A DNA stretch of 64,000 nucleotides from Marinoscillum sp964351625. Its GTDB lineage: Bacteria > Bacteroidota > Bacteroidia > Cytophagales > Cyclobacteriaceae. Below, one piece after another: positions 29,131-38,525 of the stretch; position 1 is the stretch's first letter, and each line of letters begins with the position of its first letter. Where the stretch lies: contig CAYGOV010000010.1 in the NCBI GenBank assembly GCA_964351625.1, positions 1 through 64,000 on the forward strand, given 5' to 3'. The notes under the pieces were generated by a model. That model saw only the letters and a list, made by a program, of their open reading frames with translations. It was not told the origin of the DNA and did no database searches. Made by a program: the position numbers and the translations under genes.

Positions 29131-30483
29131 ATGGATAGGAGAAAGTTTGTCATTCAATCATCTCTCGCGTCAGCAGCCACTATGGCAATTCCTCATTTGA
29201 TATTTGGTAAAAATGCAGACGAAAAAATTCGAGTTGGGATCATAGGAGTAGGGGCAAGGGGCACAGGACATCTTGAGCTCTTATTGAGAAGAGATGATGT
29301 GGTCATTACTGCACTTTGCGATATTGATCAAAAAAGATTGACGGATGGTTCCGCGTTAGTGAAGAAAAGCGGAGCGGCTACTCCAAAGACTTTTGGAAAT
29401 GGTCCAAAGCATTATCAAGAACTTTTAGCATTAGATAATGTGGATGCTGTCATCATAGCAACACCATGGATTTGGCATACCCCAATGGCCATAGATGCTA
29501 TGAAGAGCGGGAAGGCAGTGGGCTTGGAAGTAGCTGGTGCATTCAATTTAGACGAGTGTTGGAGCTTGGTAAATACTTACGAAGAGACAGGCACTCCTTT
29601 TATGATCTTAGAAAATGTGGCCTATAGAAGAGACATCATGGCCGTATTGAATATGGTTCGAAAAGACCTTTTTGGTGAAATTATCCATCTACAAGGTGGT
29701 TATCAGCACGATTTAAGACATGTGAAGTTTAACGATGGATCCCAGTTATATGGTGGCGGTGTAGAGTTTGGAGAGAAGGGCTACAGTGAAGCAAAGTGGC
29801 GTACCAATCATTCTGTACATAGAAACGGCGATATCTACCCAACGCATGGTTTGGGACCAGTAGCAAACTGTATTAATAATAATAGAGGAAATCGATTTGA
29901 GTTCTTGACATCTACTTCTTCTAAGGCACGCGGACTTCACGAATACATCATAGAGCACCCGAAAGGTGGTCCTTCACACCCTAATGCAAAAGTTGAATTT
30001 GAACTAGGGGACATTGTCACTACGGTTATAAAATGTGCCAAAGGGGAAACTATCGTCCTAACACATGACACAAATCTTCCAAGACCTTATTCTTTAGGCT
30101 TTAGAGTTCAAGGCACAGATGGACTTTGGATGGATCTGAATGATAGTATTTATATAGAGGGAAAAAGTCCGTCACATGAGTGGGAAAATGATGCGGCTTA
30201 TATGAAAGAATATGACCATCCTCTCTGGAAAAAATATGAATCTGACAGTGCAGGTGCCGGTCATGGTGGAATGGATTTCTTCGTATTGCATGCATTTATA
30301 GAAGCGCTCAAGCGAAAGGAACCAATGCCTATGGATGTGTACGACTGTGTCTCTTGGTCTGCAGTCACTTGCATGACTGAGGAGTCCATCGCTCAAGGGA
30401 GCAAGCCAATTTCTTTCCCGGATTTTACTAGAGGCGCTTGGATGAACCGTAAGCCAATTTTTGGATTCGACGATAGATACTAG
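29131..30483 (+). CDS. GH109-type alpha-N-acetylgalactosaminidase (NAD-dependent)
   Basis: A 450-residue protein with a Tat-like signal (DRRKFVIQSSLAS) and an NAD-binding Rossmann fold (VGIIGVGARGTGHLELL near 34-50). It looks like a Gfo/Idh/MocA oxidoreductase but has the GH109 features: EVAG where dehydrogenases have EKP, NMVRKDLFGEIIHLQGGYQHDLR, and YPTHGLGPVANCI followed by NRGNRF. GH109 enzymes remove alpha-linked GalNAc by an oxidation-elimination mechanism using tightly bound NAD+. It is divergent from the SSS-kinase operon and near agaS, which makes GalNAc release a consistent role. Length matches the family. GalNAc specificity is inferred from family and context. Confidence 0.86.
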   Translation: MDRRKFVIQSSLASAATMAIPHLIFGKNADEKIRVGIIGVGARGTGHLELLLRRDDVVITALCDIDQKRLTDGSALVKKSGAATPKTFGNGPKHYQELLALDNVDAVIIATPWIWHTPMAIDAMKSGKAVGLEVAGAFNLDECWSLVNTYEETGTPFMILENVAYRRDIMAVLNMVRKDLFGEIIHLQGGYQHDLRHVKFNDGSQLYGGGVEFGEKGYSEAKWRTNHSVHRNGDIYPTHGLGPVANCINNNRGNRFEFLTSTSSKARGLHEYIIEHPKGGPSHPNAKVEFELGDIVTTVIKCAKGETIVLTHDTNLPRPYSLGFRVQGTDGLWMDLNDSIYIEGKSPSHEWENDAAYMKEYDHPLWKKYESDSAGAGHGGMDFFVLHAFIEALKRKEPMPMDVYDCVSWSAVTCMTEESIAQGSKPISFPDFTRGAWMNRKPIFGFDDRY

Positions 30484-30582
30484 TGAGTATAGATGGATTG
30501 GCTTATCGGTCAGATCAATAGCTTTTTAGTGCTTACATATAAATGAAAATAACTTCTTTGGACAACACATTGATAGCCAAAT

Positions 30583-32196
30583 ATGACGATCAAAATAACT
30601 AGACCTATGACGTTTTTAAGAATCTGTTTATTGTTGAGTATTGCTTTGATTGACATCAAAATAAGTAATGCTCAAGTAGCGCAGGACACTCTTGAGGTAT
30701 TGATACTGCCTGAAGAAAAGTGGTGGGGAGGTGCAGTTTGGGATGGCCACATCATGCCGTTTGAAGATGATTACGACATCAATCTTTATGGTAACAATAA
30801 GGGAAATCAAGCACAGCCGCTTTTAATGTCCAATAAGGGAAGGGTGATTTGGTCAGAATCACCTATTTCATATACTGTAAGTAATGGAAAGCTGTTAGTT
30901 TCATCTTTCGGAGCTCCAATTAAGCTGTCCTCTTCAGGTTCCAGTCTAAAGGACGCTTTTGCTTTTGCCTCTGAAAAGTATTTTCCGCCTTCCGGGGAAC
31001 GGCCTGACGATTTGCTCTTTACCAGGCCTCAGTACAACACCTGGATAGAATTGATCTACAATCAGAATCAAAAAGATATTCTTGACTATGCCAATTCGAT
31101 AAAGACTAATGACTTCCCAACGGGAGTGATCATGATCGACGATAACTGGCAGGAGGATTATGGTAAATGGAACTTCAATGCCTCTAGGTTTGATAACCCA
31201 AAAATGATGATCGACAGCCTGCATGATATGGGCTTCAAAGTGATGCTTTGGGTTTGTCCATTTGTGAGCCCTGATTGTGATGTGTATCGAGACTTATCTA
31301 GTAAGGGTTATTTGATTAAAACAGCGGATGGAGCAAATCCTTTGTTGGTGAGGTGGTGGAATGGGGCGAGTGCAGTATTGGATTTTACCAATCCTGGAGC
31401 CGTGGAATGGTTTAATAATGAACTTGACCGCCTTCAAAATGAGTATGGTGTGGATGGTTATAAGTTAGATGCAGGAGATACCTATTTCTACAATACACCA
31501 ATGATGGCGTATGATACTGCAGCAACACCTAACGACCATACTTACTCGTTTCAGCAGTTTGGATTGAAGTATCCCCTAAATGAATATCGTGCTACTTGGA
31601 AGATGGGTGGTCAGCCACTAGCTCAGCGACTGCATGACAAGGGGCATAATTGGGAAGATCTTCAAAAGCTAGTGCCACAAATTGCCCTTCAGGGTTTGCT
31701 TGGATACCCATTTAACTGCCCTGATATGATCGGCGGTGGTGAATATGGATCTTTCATTAATTTGGAATCTGTAGATCAGGAATTGATTGTCCGCTCTGCA
31801 CAGATACATGCATTGATGCCAATGATGCAGTTTTCTGTGGCGCCATGGAGAGTTCTAAATCAGGAGAATTTGTCAGCAGTAAAATTGGCCATCGAAACCA
31901 GAGCGCAATTTTTGCCAACTATTTTGGAACTACTAGAGGAGGCTACTGAAACAGGCGTACCAATAATAAGAATGATGGAATATGTGTTTCCAAATCAAGG
32001 ATTTGCAGCAGTTAAAGACCAATTCATGCTGGGAGATAAAATCCTTGTCGCTCCAGTATTAGCAAAAGGCGCAACACAAAGGGAAGTGATTTTACCTAAA
32101 GGTAATTGGAGCTATAAAGGCAAAGTATACCGAGGAGGCAAGACCATAATTGTGGAGGTGGATATCGCTAGTATTCCAGTATTTGTAAAAAACTAA
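30583..32196 (+). CDS. GH31 glycosidase, MYORG/alpha-galactosidase-like
   Basis: A 537-residue secreted enzyme; an internal ATG at 30607 would give a tidier signal peptide ending ISNAQ, so the start may be there. The barrel has MIDDNWQEDYGKW (about 184-196), VMLWVCPFVSPD, the nucleophile D296 in DGYKLDAGD and probable acid/base D381 in NCPDMIGGGEYG. These motifs follow the short GH31 group that includes the mammalian alpha-galactosidase MYORG rather than typical alpha-glucosidases; some other GH31 members act on alpha-GalNAc. That would suit the galactosamine theme of the locus. It is a single-gene unit with a strong terminator 115 bases downstream. Family secure, specificity inferred. Confidence 0.87.
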   Translation: MTIKITRPMTFLRICLLLSIALIDIKISNAQVAQDTLEVLILPEEKWWGGAVWDGHIMPFEDDYDINLYGNNKGNQAQPLLMSNKGRVIWSESPISYTVSNGKLLVSSFGAPIKLSSSGSSLKDAFAFASEKYFPPSGERPDDLLFTRPQYNTWIELIYNQNQKDILDYANSIKTNDFPTGVIMIDDNWQEDYGKWNFNASRFDNPKMMIDSLHDMGFKVMLWVCPFVSPDCDVYRDLSSKGYLIKTADGANPLLVRWWNGASAVLDFTNPGAVEWFNNELDRLQNEYGVDGYKLDAGDTYFYNTPMMAYDTAATPNDHTYSFQQFGLKYPLNEYRATWKMGGQPLAQRLHDKGHNWEDLQKLVPQIALQGLLGYPFNCPDMIGGGEYGSFINLESVDQELIVRSAQIHALMPMMQFSVAPWRVLNQENLSAVKLAIETRAQFLPTILELLEEATETGVPIIRMMEYVFPNQGFAAVKDQFMLGDKILVAPVLAKGATQREVILPKGNWSYKGKVYRGGKTIIVEVDIASIPVFVKN

Positions 32197-32310
32197 TTAG
32201 AGTCCTTACTGCTGGCAGCAGGAGGGTTATACGGAATCAAGAAGATTATTGAAAGAAATATAAAGTAGTAGTCCTCATATAGTTTAGTTGTTAGTGTTTG
32301 TTTGTTGTGG

Positions 32311-32348
32311 CCCATATCTGTTGATTTATCAACGATATGGGTTTTTTT
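32311..32348 (+). terminator. Terminator after the GH31 gene
   Basis: CCCATATC (32311-32318) pairs with GATATGGG (32334-32341), with an inner GTTGAT/ATCAAC stem, followed by a run of seven T (32342-32348). A classical intrinsic terminator on the + strand. Confidence 0.85.
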
Positions 32349-32676
32349 ATTCAAGCTTATATAGGAACTTGCGAGGCATTTTTGGCTGCAAAATGTATTC
32401 GCAGTAATTTAGGAATCATCAGTTTTTAAATATTGCATAAACAGGGACTTAGACGTTTTACTACTACAATGACTTTGGAATAACATCAAATTCCCCGATT
32501 GCGATTACTCTTTCGGGTGACCAAAAAGAAACTTGATAATTACCATTACTTCTTTTTGCGGCATCTTATCTCTTTTGTTTTTATGCTTCTTGAAGTTTGG
32601 TATCGGCCAAGAAAGCCTAAAAGTTTTTTTGTAAAAAATAGAATCTCTTAAATCGTTGAGGAAGATGTTTAGAGCA
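32349..32676. other. 328 bases without an intact gene
   Basis: This lies between the GH31 terminator and the stop of the minus-strand deacetylase-like gene. The only structured content seen is a possible coding remnant on the minus strand (32464-32565, listed separately). No RNA motif, promoter or repeat could be supported; several T-runs near 32500-32640 are not attached to clear stems. Confidence 0.4.
32464..32565 (-). pseudogene. Possible C-terminal remnant of a lost gene
   Basis: A 33-codon open stretch without a start codon, ended by two tandem TAG codons, encodes protein-like sequence containing GNYQVSFWSPERVIAIGEFD near the C-terminus. Its composition (aromatic-rich beta pattern) is unlike random AT-rich spacer and looks like the tail of a secreted carbohydrate-active protein. 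The upstream part is gone. I do not recognise the family; it could also be chance. Confidence 0.3.
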
Positions 32677-34128
32677 TTAAAAAATCAACTCAAGCAGGCC
32701 AGTTTCTCCCTGTATATCGTGCGCTTTTAGCTCGATACTTAGCATGCCATCAGCATGATGCCAGTCTATAATATCAATTCCAGGATTATTGCTCGTAAGT
32801 TGGGTAGGACATGACTCACATAATACGTGAATTTCCTGATGCCCATAAATACATGCGTGAATAGTCATCTTATTGTTATCAATCGAAAGATCAAGGATGT
32901 TGGATGTGGAATCGTGATAAACCGTATTTGTGAGCATCTTTTCTCCTAATGAGTAGCTCAACTCATAATTTTTTTGCTCCAAGCTTGGAAGATACAGAAA
33001 TCCAAAGCCTTGATCTTCAAAATACCCTGCAATTGGCATATCATTGAGAGAGGCAAAGGAGAGGTGCTGACCATCAGTAAGCGGCACTTTGAGCACCATA
33101 TTGCCAGGGAAACCATCCGAATACGCTTCATTAGGCATATTCCGGTTGTCAATGATTACTGTTCCAGCGGTGGTCTCTTCAATTGAAGTATATTTTTTGT
33201 AGAGCCACTGTGAATGATGCTGGCTGGTATTTTTCGCACAGTATCTTGTGGCACTTCGCTGTACCTGAGCATAGTAGTCCGTCCACATTTGGGTGATATT
33301 TGGATGCTCATCAGCTGTCTTACCCAATAAGTTGGGCCAGTGCGTCTCTATCCAATCTGTATTCTGATCTTCCAAAGCAACATCAGGGAGCTTACCGATT
33401 GCATCCCAGAGATTCCCATAGTTGTAACGATTCATCACATTCACGCCATGATCAAAACCAGCGCTGTTGTCCCCTTCTGGAGGATCACATTCCGGTATTT
33501 GACTGAAATCAGTGTTGGCATATTTCACACCATATTTGGACAAGACACTTCCAAGACTGTATGCTCCTGAGGGGTTCCAGTAATAGCTATAAGCACACGG
33601 TACGAAACTTTCAGGAAAGGAATGGCCATTGCCTTTTGAAAGGCCATATTGTGCCATGATATCGATAAAGCACTCCACGTGTTTGATAAGCTCTTCTTCC
33701 GGCCAAGGATGCTTATCGTCAGTATTGTACCATTCGGCTCTTTTTCTCACTCCTTCCTCTGGCCAATATTCATGACCAATACCATGAAGACCAAATTCGA
33801 GATATGAGGCATTCTTTTTCACCAAGTCCATCACCTCGATCTGGAGATCGGAGATATTGTGGCTATTGTCGCAGAGGTCTCTTTGAGGATTGCTGTTAGG
33901 TATGTTTTTTAAGATATTCTGTCTATCAAGCTCTCCAAGAATAAAAAGTCCTTGTAGACGCACACCTACTTTTTTAGCTAAATCAATGACTGCTAGGTAA
34001 TCAGCCAACGTCATATCACGATCTACACCCGTTCTGTATGGCCCGTAACCATCTTTTCCGTCATTTTGGCCTGACATCCATCCCAGATCATCAATGGCTA
34101 TGGCGAATGGGCGAGGGAAAATTATCAT
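32677..34128 (-). CDS. Polysaccharide deacetylase-like beta/alpha-barrel protein
   Basis: A 483-residue protein, last of the seven-gene agaS operon. Its N-terminal 300 residues look like a glycoside hydrolase/deacetylase barrel: AIAIDDLGWM near 9-18 places the Asp pair expected at strand 1 of NodB-type deacetylases, and GLHGIGHEYW near 118-127 supplies two His four residues apart. The C-terminal 170 residues are beta-rich. No signal peptide is visible, although most relatives act outside the cell; a different upstream start is excluded by the short gap to the YHS gene. If a deacetylase, it could fill the missing deacetylation step for GalNAc. That is a hypothesis; the fold call itself is moderate. 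Confidence 0.6.
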   Translation of the reverse strand: MIIFPRPFAIAIDDLGWMSGQNDGKDGYGPYRTGVDRDMTLADYLAVIDLAKKVGVRLQGLFILGELDRQNILKNIPNSNPQRDLCDNSHNISDLQIEVMDLVKKNASYLEFGLHGIGHEYWPEEGVRKRAEWYNTDDKHPWPEEELIKHVECFIDIMAQYGLSKGNGHSFPESFVPCAYSYYWNPSGAYSLGSVLSKYGVKYANTDFSQIPECDPPEGDNSAGFDHGVNVMNRYNYGNLWDAIGKLPDVALEDQNTDWIETHWPNLLGKTADEHPNITQMWTDYYAQVQRSATRYCAKNTSQHHSQWLYKKYTSIEETTAGTVIIDNRNMPNEAYSDGFPGNMVLKVPLTDGQHLSFASLNDMPIAGYFEDQGFGFLYLPSLEQKNYELSYSLGEKMLTNTVYHDSTSNILDLSIDNNKMTIHACIYGHQEIHVLCESCPTQLTSNNPGIDIIDWHHADGMLSIELKAHDIQGETGLLELIF

Positions 34129-34144
34129 AACGACAAATTGAAAA

Positions 34145-34597
34145 TTATTGGTGAGTCATTTTAGACCAATTGCTTTCGGCCATTTCAATATTTTGATCTT
34201 TAGCTTCTTTCCAGCCTTTGGTAGTGTCTTTATTGTAATTTAAATAGAGTTTGTTGTTGTAGACTGTCCATGCATTTTTAGGCTTAGTCTCCGCTTTGTA
34301 ACCCTCGCGCATTCCCCAGGCACAGTATCCGCCAAATTGAGGAGCATAAGCTTCAGGCTTGGCCATGAATAGTTCTTGGTGCTCTTTCGATACAAAATAC
34401 CAAGTAGCGTCTTTCCATTTAAAACTAAATTCACTTTTACCTTCGAGTGCATCATTCTTAGTGAAAAATGCTACTGGATCGTATCCTCTGATCGCTATGC
34501 CATTGTCAGTGTATATTTCAGATTCTTGTCCTAAGGCGTTTGCAATACCTATCAATGATAGGATGAGACAAATAGTCAATGACTTGTACCTGATCAT
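34145..34597 (-). CDS. Secreted YHS-domain protein
   Basis: A 150-residue protein with a signal peptide (MIRYKSLTICLILSLIGIANA). The YHS domain is evident from GIAIRGYDPVAFF, FKWKDATWYFVSKEHQELF and PQFGGYCAWGMREG. YHS domains of this periplasmic type are thought to bind metal, but no partner is known, and the presence of one in a sugar operon is unexplained. Its start overlaps the GH36 stop by four bases (ATGA), and 16 bases separate it from the deacetylase-like gene, so it is part of the agaS transcript. It could supply a metal to the secreted enzymes; this is speculation. Confidence 0.85.
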   Translation of the reverse strand: MIRYKSLTICLILSLIGIANALGQESEIYTDNGIAIRGYDPVAFFTKNDALEGKSEFSFKWKDATWYFVSKEHQELFMAKPEAYAPQFGGYCAWGMREGYKAETKPKNAWTVYNNKLYLNYNKDTTKGWKEAKDQNIEMAESNWSKMTHQ

Positions 34598-36648
34598 TTT
34601 GGATAAACTTCGATTAGTAAAAAGTCTTTAAAAGTAATTTCTATTGAGGCAGTTGGCCCTTTAACGTCCCCAAGATCCGTTCCATTAAAGTAATCCCTGA
34701 CTCCATAAGTTTTATTTTCAAGTCCTCTTAGTTCGATTTTTCCCGACCAATCTTCAGCATAGAATGCATAATGTAGTGTATCTCCTTTTGAGATTACATG
34801 CGTTTCTGGTTTGTCATATCCAAGGTCATAGAGAGATCCTAGGTATTGCTCTTTGGAGAGCATTTTTTCGTCATACAGGCCAAACCATTTTTTCCATTTA
34901 ACCTCGCGCTCAGGTGTAAGCAGGTAAGTTCCTCCTGCCGTAGGATTGTCTTTTGGCCAAGTAAACTTCGTTCCTAAAACTGCACCCACACCGAATGAAC
35001 TCGCAAAATCCTCACCTCCATCACTTAATTCCACATGATCACCATAATAGGCTGTATTAGGGATAAGAGCTTTGTAAGTCTTTCCTTTGTGACGTATTTG
35101 CCAAGAGGACATTGGATCAGAAGATACTGCTTGGTTCATATAGGGCATGTTGTGGAAACTCATGCAAGTACCACAAGGACAGTTTTCAACAACCGCGTTT
35201 GGTTTGATTTTAAGCGCTTCATCATATATCACTTTAAAAAACTCTGGTAAACGTTCGTGTGACTCATTCGGGTCATCCAATTCACTCCCAGGATTGTGAT
35301 CTGGCGCTACGGCGTTCATGTGTTGACCATCGAGTTTGAGTCCATCAAATCCCCATTCATTCATAAACATGTTCACAACTTCCTTGGTATGCTCAATCGT
35401 TTTTGGATGAGTAGGAGCGAGGTAGAAAGCATCCCACCAAGTAATAAACTGTGGTGCCCAATCCTCAAGATAGAGTCGCATATCTGGATTCTCAGCGAGT
35501 AGGTTACTTGTTGGGTCTGCTGCCAGTGGAGCCCACCAGATTTTGGCCTTCATTCCATTGGCATGAATCTCATCAACAAACGCTTTCATTTGCTTAGTAC
35601 CGCCAGGAAATTTCTCTTTATTTACGTCCCAATCACCTTCAGCTATTTGAAATCCATCATCTAGCACTGCCCATTTGATACCCAATTCTTTCACTTTTGG
35701 GAGTGTACCAATGACTTCCTCTAAAGTGAAATTTCTTTCATATCCCCAAGCACACCAAATTGATTCATAGGCTTCTGGTTTAGGATCAGGCATTTTTATA
35801 CCCTTAAGCTGCATCATGTTAGAATAACCAGAAAGTGCAGAGTAATAATCTCCAGTATGGACCATTACGAAGGTTTCTTCCATCTCAAAAGTTTCTCCAC
35901 CTGCGAAATAGTAGGGGTAATCGAAGCTATTAGAAACACCTATTGTCACATTGGAGCTGCCTTTCTTCATTTCTGTTGGTAATGAGATGATTTTTGGTGT
36001 CAAAGCCGTTTGGCCAATAGCAATCCCTACGTCCGTTCTCCAGATGTCCGTGACTGGAATCCCCCCACCGTAATCAGAGCTATTCATTCCCATAAAATTC
36101 TCTTGATAGTATCCTGGCTTTATTGGTTTTATCCAATCTGCCCGCTCTCCGCTAGAGCTACCTTGAAATGCCCAAAAAGGAGGTTCGTCACCTTGTGTTA
36201 ATACCTCATAACCATTACTTACGGATGCTGTAACCAATACATCCTTGTCAGATTTATTGGTGTAGCTAGCCTGTGTAATGATCAAATCAGGCATATTCTC
36301 ATAGGTCTCTATAGTGAGCGTTTTCTCAATGTTGTAAGTCTTGTTAATCCCTTTAAGGATAAACCTTGAGCCTTTTCCTATGCTATTATCAATGTTTTCT
36401 TCGATAAAGGAGTGGACGCTGAAATCAGAAATGTTTGCATTGTCAGTTTTAAGGTATTCCGTAGGAGCAAGATTGGTAAGTGGACTTGTGGATTGTTCAC
36501 TAGATATGATCTGTGTATGCATCTCCTGAGAAACCACCATGGTGATTTTGCCATTCTTGATGGTCAGGTCGCTACTTTCTGAACAACTGAAAAGAGCTAC
36601 TAAACCAATTAAATTAATTTGTACCAATAATCTTCTGAGCATTCTCAT
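34594..36648 (-). CDS. GH36-like alpha-galactosidase lipoprotein
   Basis: I start it at the ATG at 36648 (684 residues) because this gives a lipoprotein signal ending ALFSC (Cys22); an ATG at 36675 is also in frame. The N-terminal 280 residues are a beta-supersandwich; the barrel begins at about 295 (SIWCAWGYERNFT). D440 in GFDGLKLDGQ is the expected nucleophile and D511 in QAVSSDP the acid/base of clan D enzymes; CPCGTCMSFHNMP just before matches the GH36 cysteine-rich loop. It overlaps the amidohydrolase gene upstream by 35 bases and the YHS gene downstream by four. Alpha-galactosidase or alpha-N-acetylgalactosaminidase activity is likely; the latter would fit its agaS operon. Confidence 0.86.
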   Translation of the reverse strand: MRMLRRLLVQINLIGLVALFSCSESSDLTIKNGKITMVVSQEMHTQIISSEQSTSPLTNLAPTEYLKTDNANISDFSVHSFIEENIDNSIGKGSRFILKGINKTYNIEKTLTIETYENMPDLIITQASYTNKSDKDVLVTASVSNGYEVLTQGDEPPFWAFQGSSSGERADWIKPIKPGYYQENFMGMNSSDYGGGIPVTDIWRTDVGIAIGQTALTPKIISLPTEMKKGSSNVTIGVSNSFDYPYYFAGGETFEMEETFVMVHTGDYYSALSGYSNMMQLKGIKMPDPKPEAYESIWCAWGYERNFTLEEVIGTLPKVKELGIKWAVLDDGFQIAEGDWDVNKEKFPGGTKQMKAFVDEIHANGMKAKIWWAPLAADPTSNLLAENPDMRLYLEDWAPQFITWWDAFYLAPTHPKTIEHTKEVVNMFMNEWGFDGLKLDGQHMNAVAPDHNPGSELDDPNESHERLPEFFKVIYDEALKIKPNAVVENCPCGTCMSFHNMPYMNQAVSSDPMSSWQIRHKGKTYKALIPNTAYYGDHVELSDGGEDFASSFGVGAVLGTKFTWPKDNPTAGGTYLLTPEREVKWKKWFGLYDEKMLSKEQYLGSLYDLGYDKPETHVISKGDTLHYAFYAEDWSGKIELRGLENKTYGVRDYFNGTDLGDVKGPTASIEITFKDFLLIEVYPK

Positions 36649-37687
36649 TGTAAAGTTTTCTAAGTATTTGATCATCTAAGCCAAAGCCATGAAGTGGCCA
36701 GTGGTAATTGAAGTAATCTAATTTGTAAAAATGTTCGTCATTGGTTTCCAAAATACGGATGACCACATCGTACATCTCATCTTCAAAACCCATATCAGTA
36801 CCAAATATCAATTTGTCTTGATAGGTCTTGTAAAAAGTCTGCATGTATCTTGGGATTGGAGCCGTCTCGCCAAACCGAGCGGATATATCTGCATAGAGGT
36901 TGGGGTAAGTTTCTAATAACTTTCCAATGATAGATAAATCGTAACTGCAGTTTGCAAAATGACAAGCAATGAACGTTGTATTAGGGTTTTGCTTTACAGC
37001 AGATTCAAGGGAGTTGACAAGTGCTTGATGACCAATGATTTCAGGTTTTGACATATCTACACGCCACTTGTAGCCATTCATTAGCCCGTCATTAGTAGCA
37101 TCCATTTTTTCGTACATCCATATAGGCTCAGCCACATGTATGTTGATTGGCATTTTAAGCTCACCGCATCGCTTCAGTAATGGCTGTATCCTTGGGTCGT
37201 CTATATGCATCCCAAGTGCTTTAGTCGGATAGGAGTATTGCAATCCTAAGCCTTTGTCTCCTAATTCACCTATACCCCTTGCGCCGACCTTGTAGCATCG
37301 TTCTAGTTCCTTAATCGCCTTATTCACCCAGTTTTTTTCATTGTAACCAGTGTAGTCAAAACCACACCAGACATCAAAACGACCGTTGAATTTTGAATAC
37401 ACATTGTAAATACTATCAAACCTGGCTCCAGTGGCATAGGTCAGTATGATCGTTTTCTCAATATTGTATTGATCCATGTTTTCCACCCATAATTCTACTT
37501 CCTCCAATGAGGCAGCATAGGGGTGTGAATGCATGTCGATCACAGGAAATTTCGCTTTTTCAATTACGGATACAGGGATATTGTAGACGCTTTTTGGTTG
37601 ATAATCACTCAATAGGAGGCTATCTGGGTTTTGACCAAAACTGATAAGTGAAAGACAAATTAAAGTTGTTGCGAATAGACTTTTCAT
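36614..37687 (-). CDS. Secreted amidohydrolase (Amidohydro_2 family)
   Basis: A 357-residue protein with a signal peptide ending SLISFGQ. The metal-dependent hydrolase barrel is marked by VIDMHSHPYAA near 49-59 (H-x-H at strand 1), INIHVAEP near 199-206, ACHFANCSYD near 242-251 and FGTDMGFEDE near 292-301. This set matches the amidohydrolase-2/lactonase group rather than the NagA group. Reactions in the group include lactone hydrolysis and decarboxylation. Fourth gene of the agaS operon, two bases from the aldolase gene. It could hydrolyse a sugar lactone or an amide on the glycan; I cannot say which. Confidence 0.83.
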   Translation of the reverse strand: MKSLFATTLICLSLISFGQNPDSLLLSDYQPKSVYNIPVSVIEKAKFPVIDMHSHPYAASLEEVELWVENMDQYNIEKTIILTYATGARFDSIYNVYSKFNGRFDVWCGFDYTGYNEKNWVNKAIKELERCYKVGARGIGELGDKGLGLQYSYPTKALGMHIDDPRIQPLLKRCGELKMPINIHVAEPIWMYEKMDATNDGLMNGYKWRVDMSKPEIIGHQALVNSLESAVKQNPNTTFIACHFANCSYDLSIIGKLLETYPNLYADISARFGETAPIPRYMQTFYKTYQDKLIFGTDMGFEDEMYDVVIRILETNDEHFYKLDYFNYHWPLHGFGLDDQILRKLYNENAQKIIGTN

Positions 37688-37689
37688 TA

Positions 37690-38523
37690 TTATGCGACGA
37701 TTAGATCTTTCGAATTGATGACTAAAAGCTTGTTGTACACTAAGTCCTCCGCTGCTTTTGTAGCCACAGGGAATACCTTACGAAGATCGATCTCATCACT
37801 ATTCTGTAGTACTTCTTGAAGTCTCTTCATGAAAGCATTTTTGATTTCAGTTGCAAGGTTGATTTTAGTAATTCCGCGCAATACGGCTTCCTGAAGCTGA
37901 TTGTCAGGAACACCCGAACTTCCGTGCAATACCAATGCAGCACTCGTAGCTTCATTGATCGATTTGATCAAATCCAATTGTAACTCTGGTGTTTTACTGT
38001 AAAATCCATGGGCAGTTCCTACAGCAATAGCTAATGCGTCTATGCCAGTTTCTTCTACAAATGTTTTTGCTTCATCAGGTTGAGTAAAGACCATACTCTG
38101 CTCTTGGCCCAATTTAGCAACGTAGCCTAACTCAGCTTCTACATTGGCTTTAAAGCTCTCTGCATATTTCACGATCTCTTTTGTGATTCTGATATTATCA
38201 GCAAAAGGTTGTTCACTCGCATCAATCATAACGGAATCAAATCCGTTATTCAGGCATTCTTTTACTAGATCTATATCACTGCCATGATCCATGTGGAGCC
38301 ATGCTTTCACGCCAAATTGCTCGGTCACAGTTCTGGCTAAACTCGCGCCAGTCTTTACGCCCATGTATTTAAGTGAGCTTTCGGAAAGTTGTAGTATGAT
38401 ATCTTGATCTGCCTTCTTAGCTGCACCCAATACCGCAGTGAGCGTCTCAAAGTTGTAGAAGTTGGTCGCTAGGAGGGCTGAGCCGTCCTTCTTGTTCTGC
38501 TGAAGTCTTTCTTGTAGGGTCAT
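37690..38523 (-). CDS. Class II aldolase, tagatose/fructose-bisphosphate type
   Basis: A 277-residue zinc aldolase of the GatY/KbaY/FbaA family. Key residues are visible: D79 and H80 in LHMDHGSD, H172 in GTAHGFY, H200 in LVLHGSSG, and NLATEIKNAF near 222-231 for phosphate binding. Length (about 280) fits tagatose-1,6-bisphosphate aldolase better than longer class II fructose-bisphosphate aldolases. It would cleave the bisphosphate to dihydroxyacetone phosphate and glyceraldehyde-3-phosphate, the last step of galactosamine catabolism. It lies two bases after the PfkB kinase gene and two before the amidohydrolase gene. Confidence 0.88.
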   Translation of the reverse strand: MTLQERLQQNKKDGSALLATNFYNFETLTAVLGAAKKADQDIILQLSESSLKYMGVKTGASLARTVTEQFGVKAWLHMDHGSDIDLVKECLNNGFDSVMIDASEQPFADNIRITKEIVKYAESFKANVEAELGYVAKLGQEQSMVFTQPDEAKTFVEETGIDALAIAVGTAHGFYSKTPELQLDLIKSINEATSAALVLHGSSGVPDNQLQEAVLRGITKINLATEIKNAFMKRLQEVLQNSDEIDLRKVFPVATKAAEDLVYNKLLVINSKDLIVA

Positions 38524-38525
38524 TC

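Noticed and set aside
29131..30483. Ordinary Gfo/Idh/MocA dehydrogenase for this gene.
   Set aside because: It lacks the EKP Lys motif and has the YPTHGLGPVA and NRGNRF motifs of GH109.
30543..30602. A 19-codon ORF (MKITSLDNTL...) just before and overlapping the GH31 start as a leader peptide.
   Set aside because: Short, AT-rich, no Shine-Dalgarno signal and no regulatory hairpin in the leader; chance is sufficient.
36614..37687. Amidohydrolase as the missing GalNAc-6-phosphate deacetylase.
   Set aside because: It has a signal peptide and Amidohydro_2-type metal motifs, not the NagA pattern; a phosphorylated substrate would be cytoplasmic.
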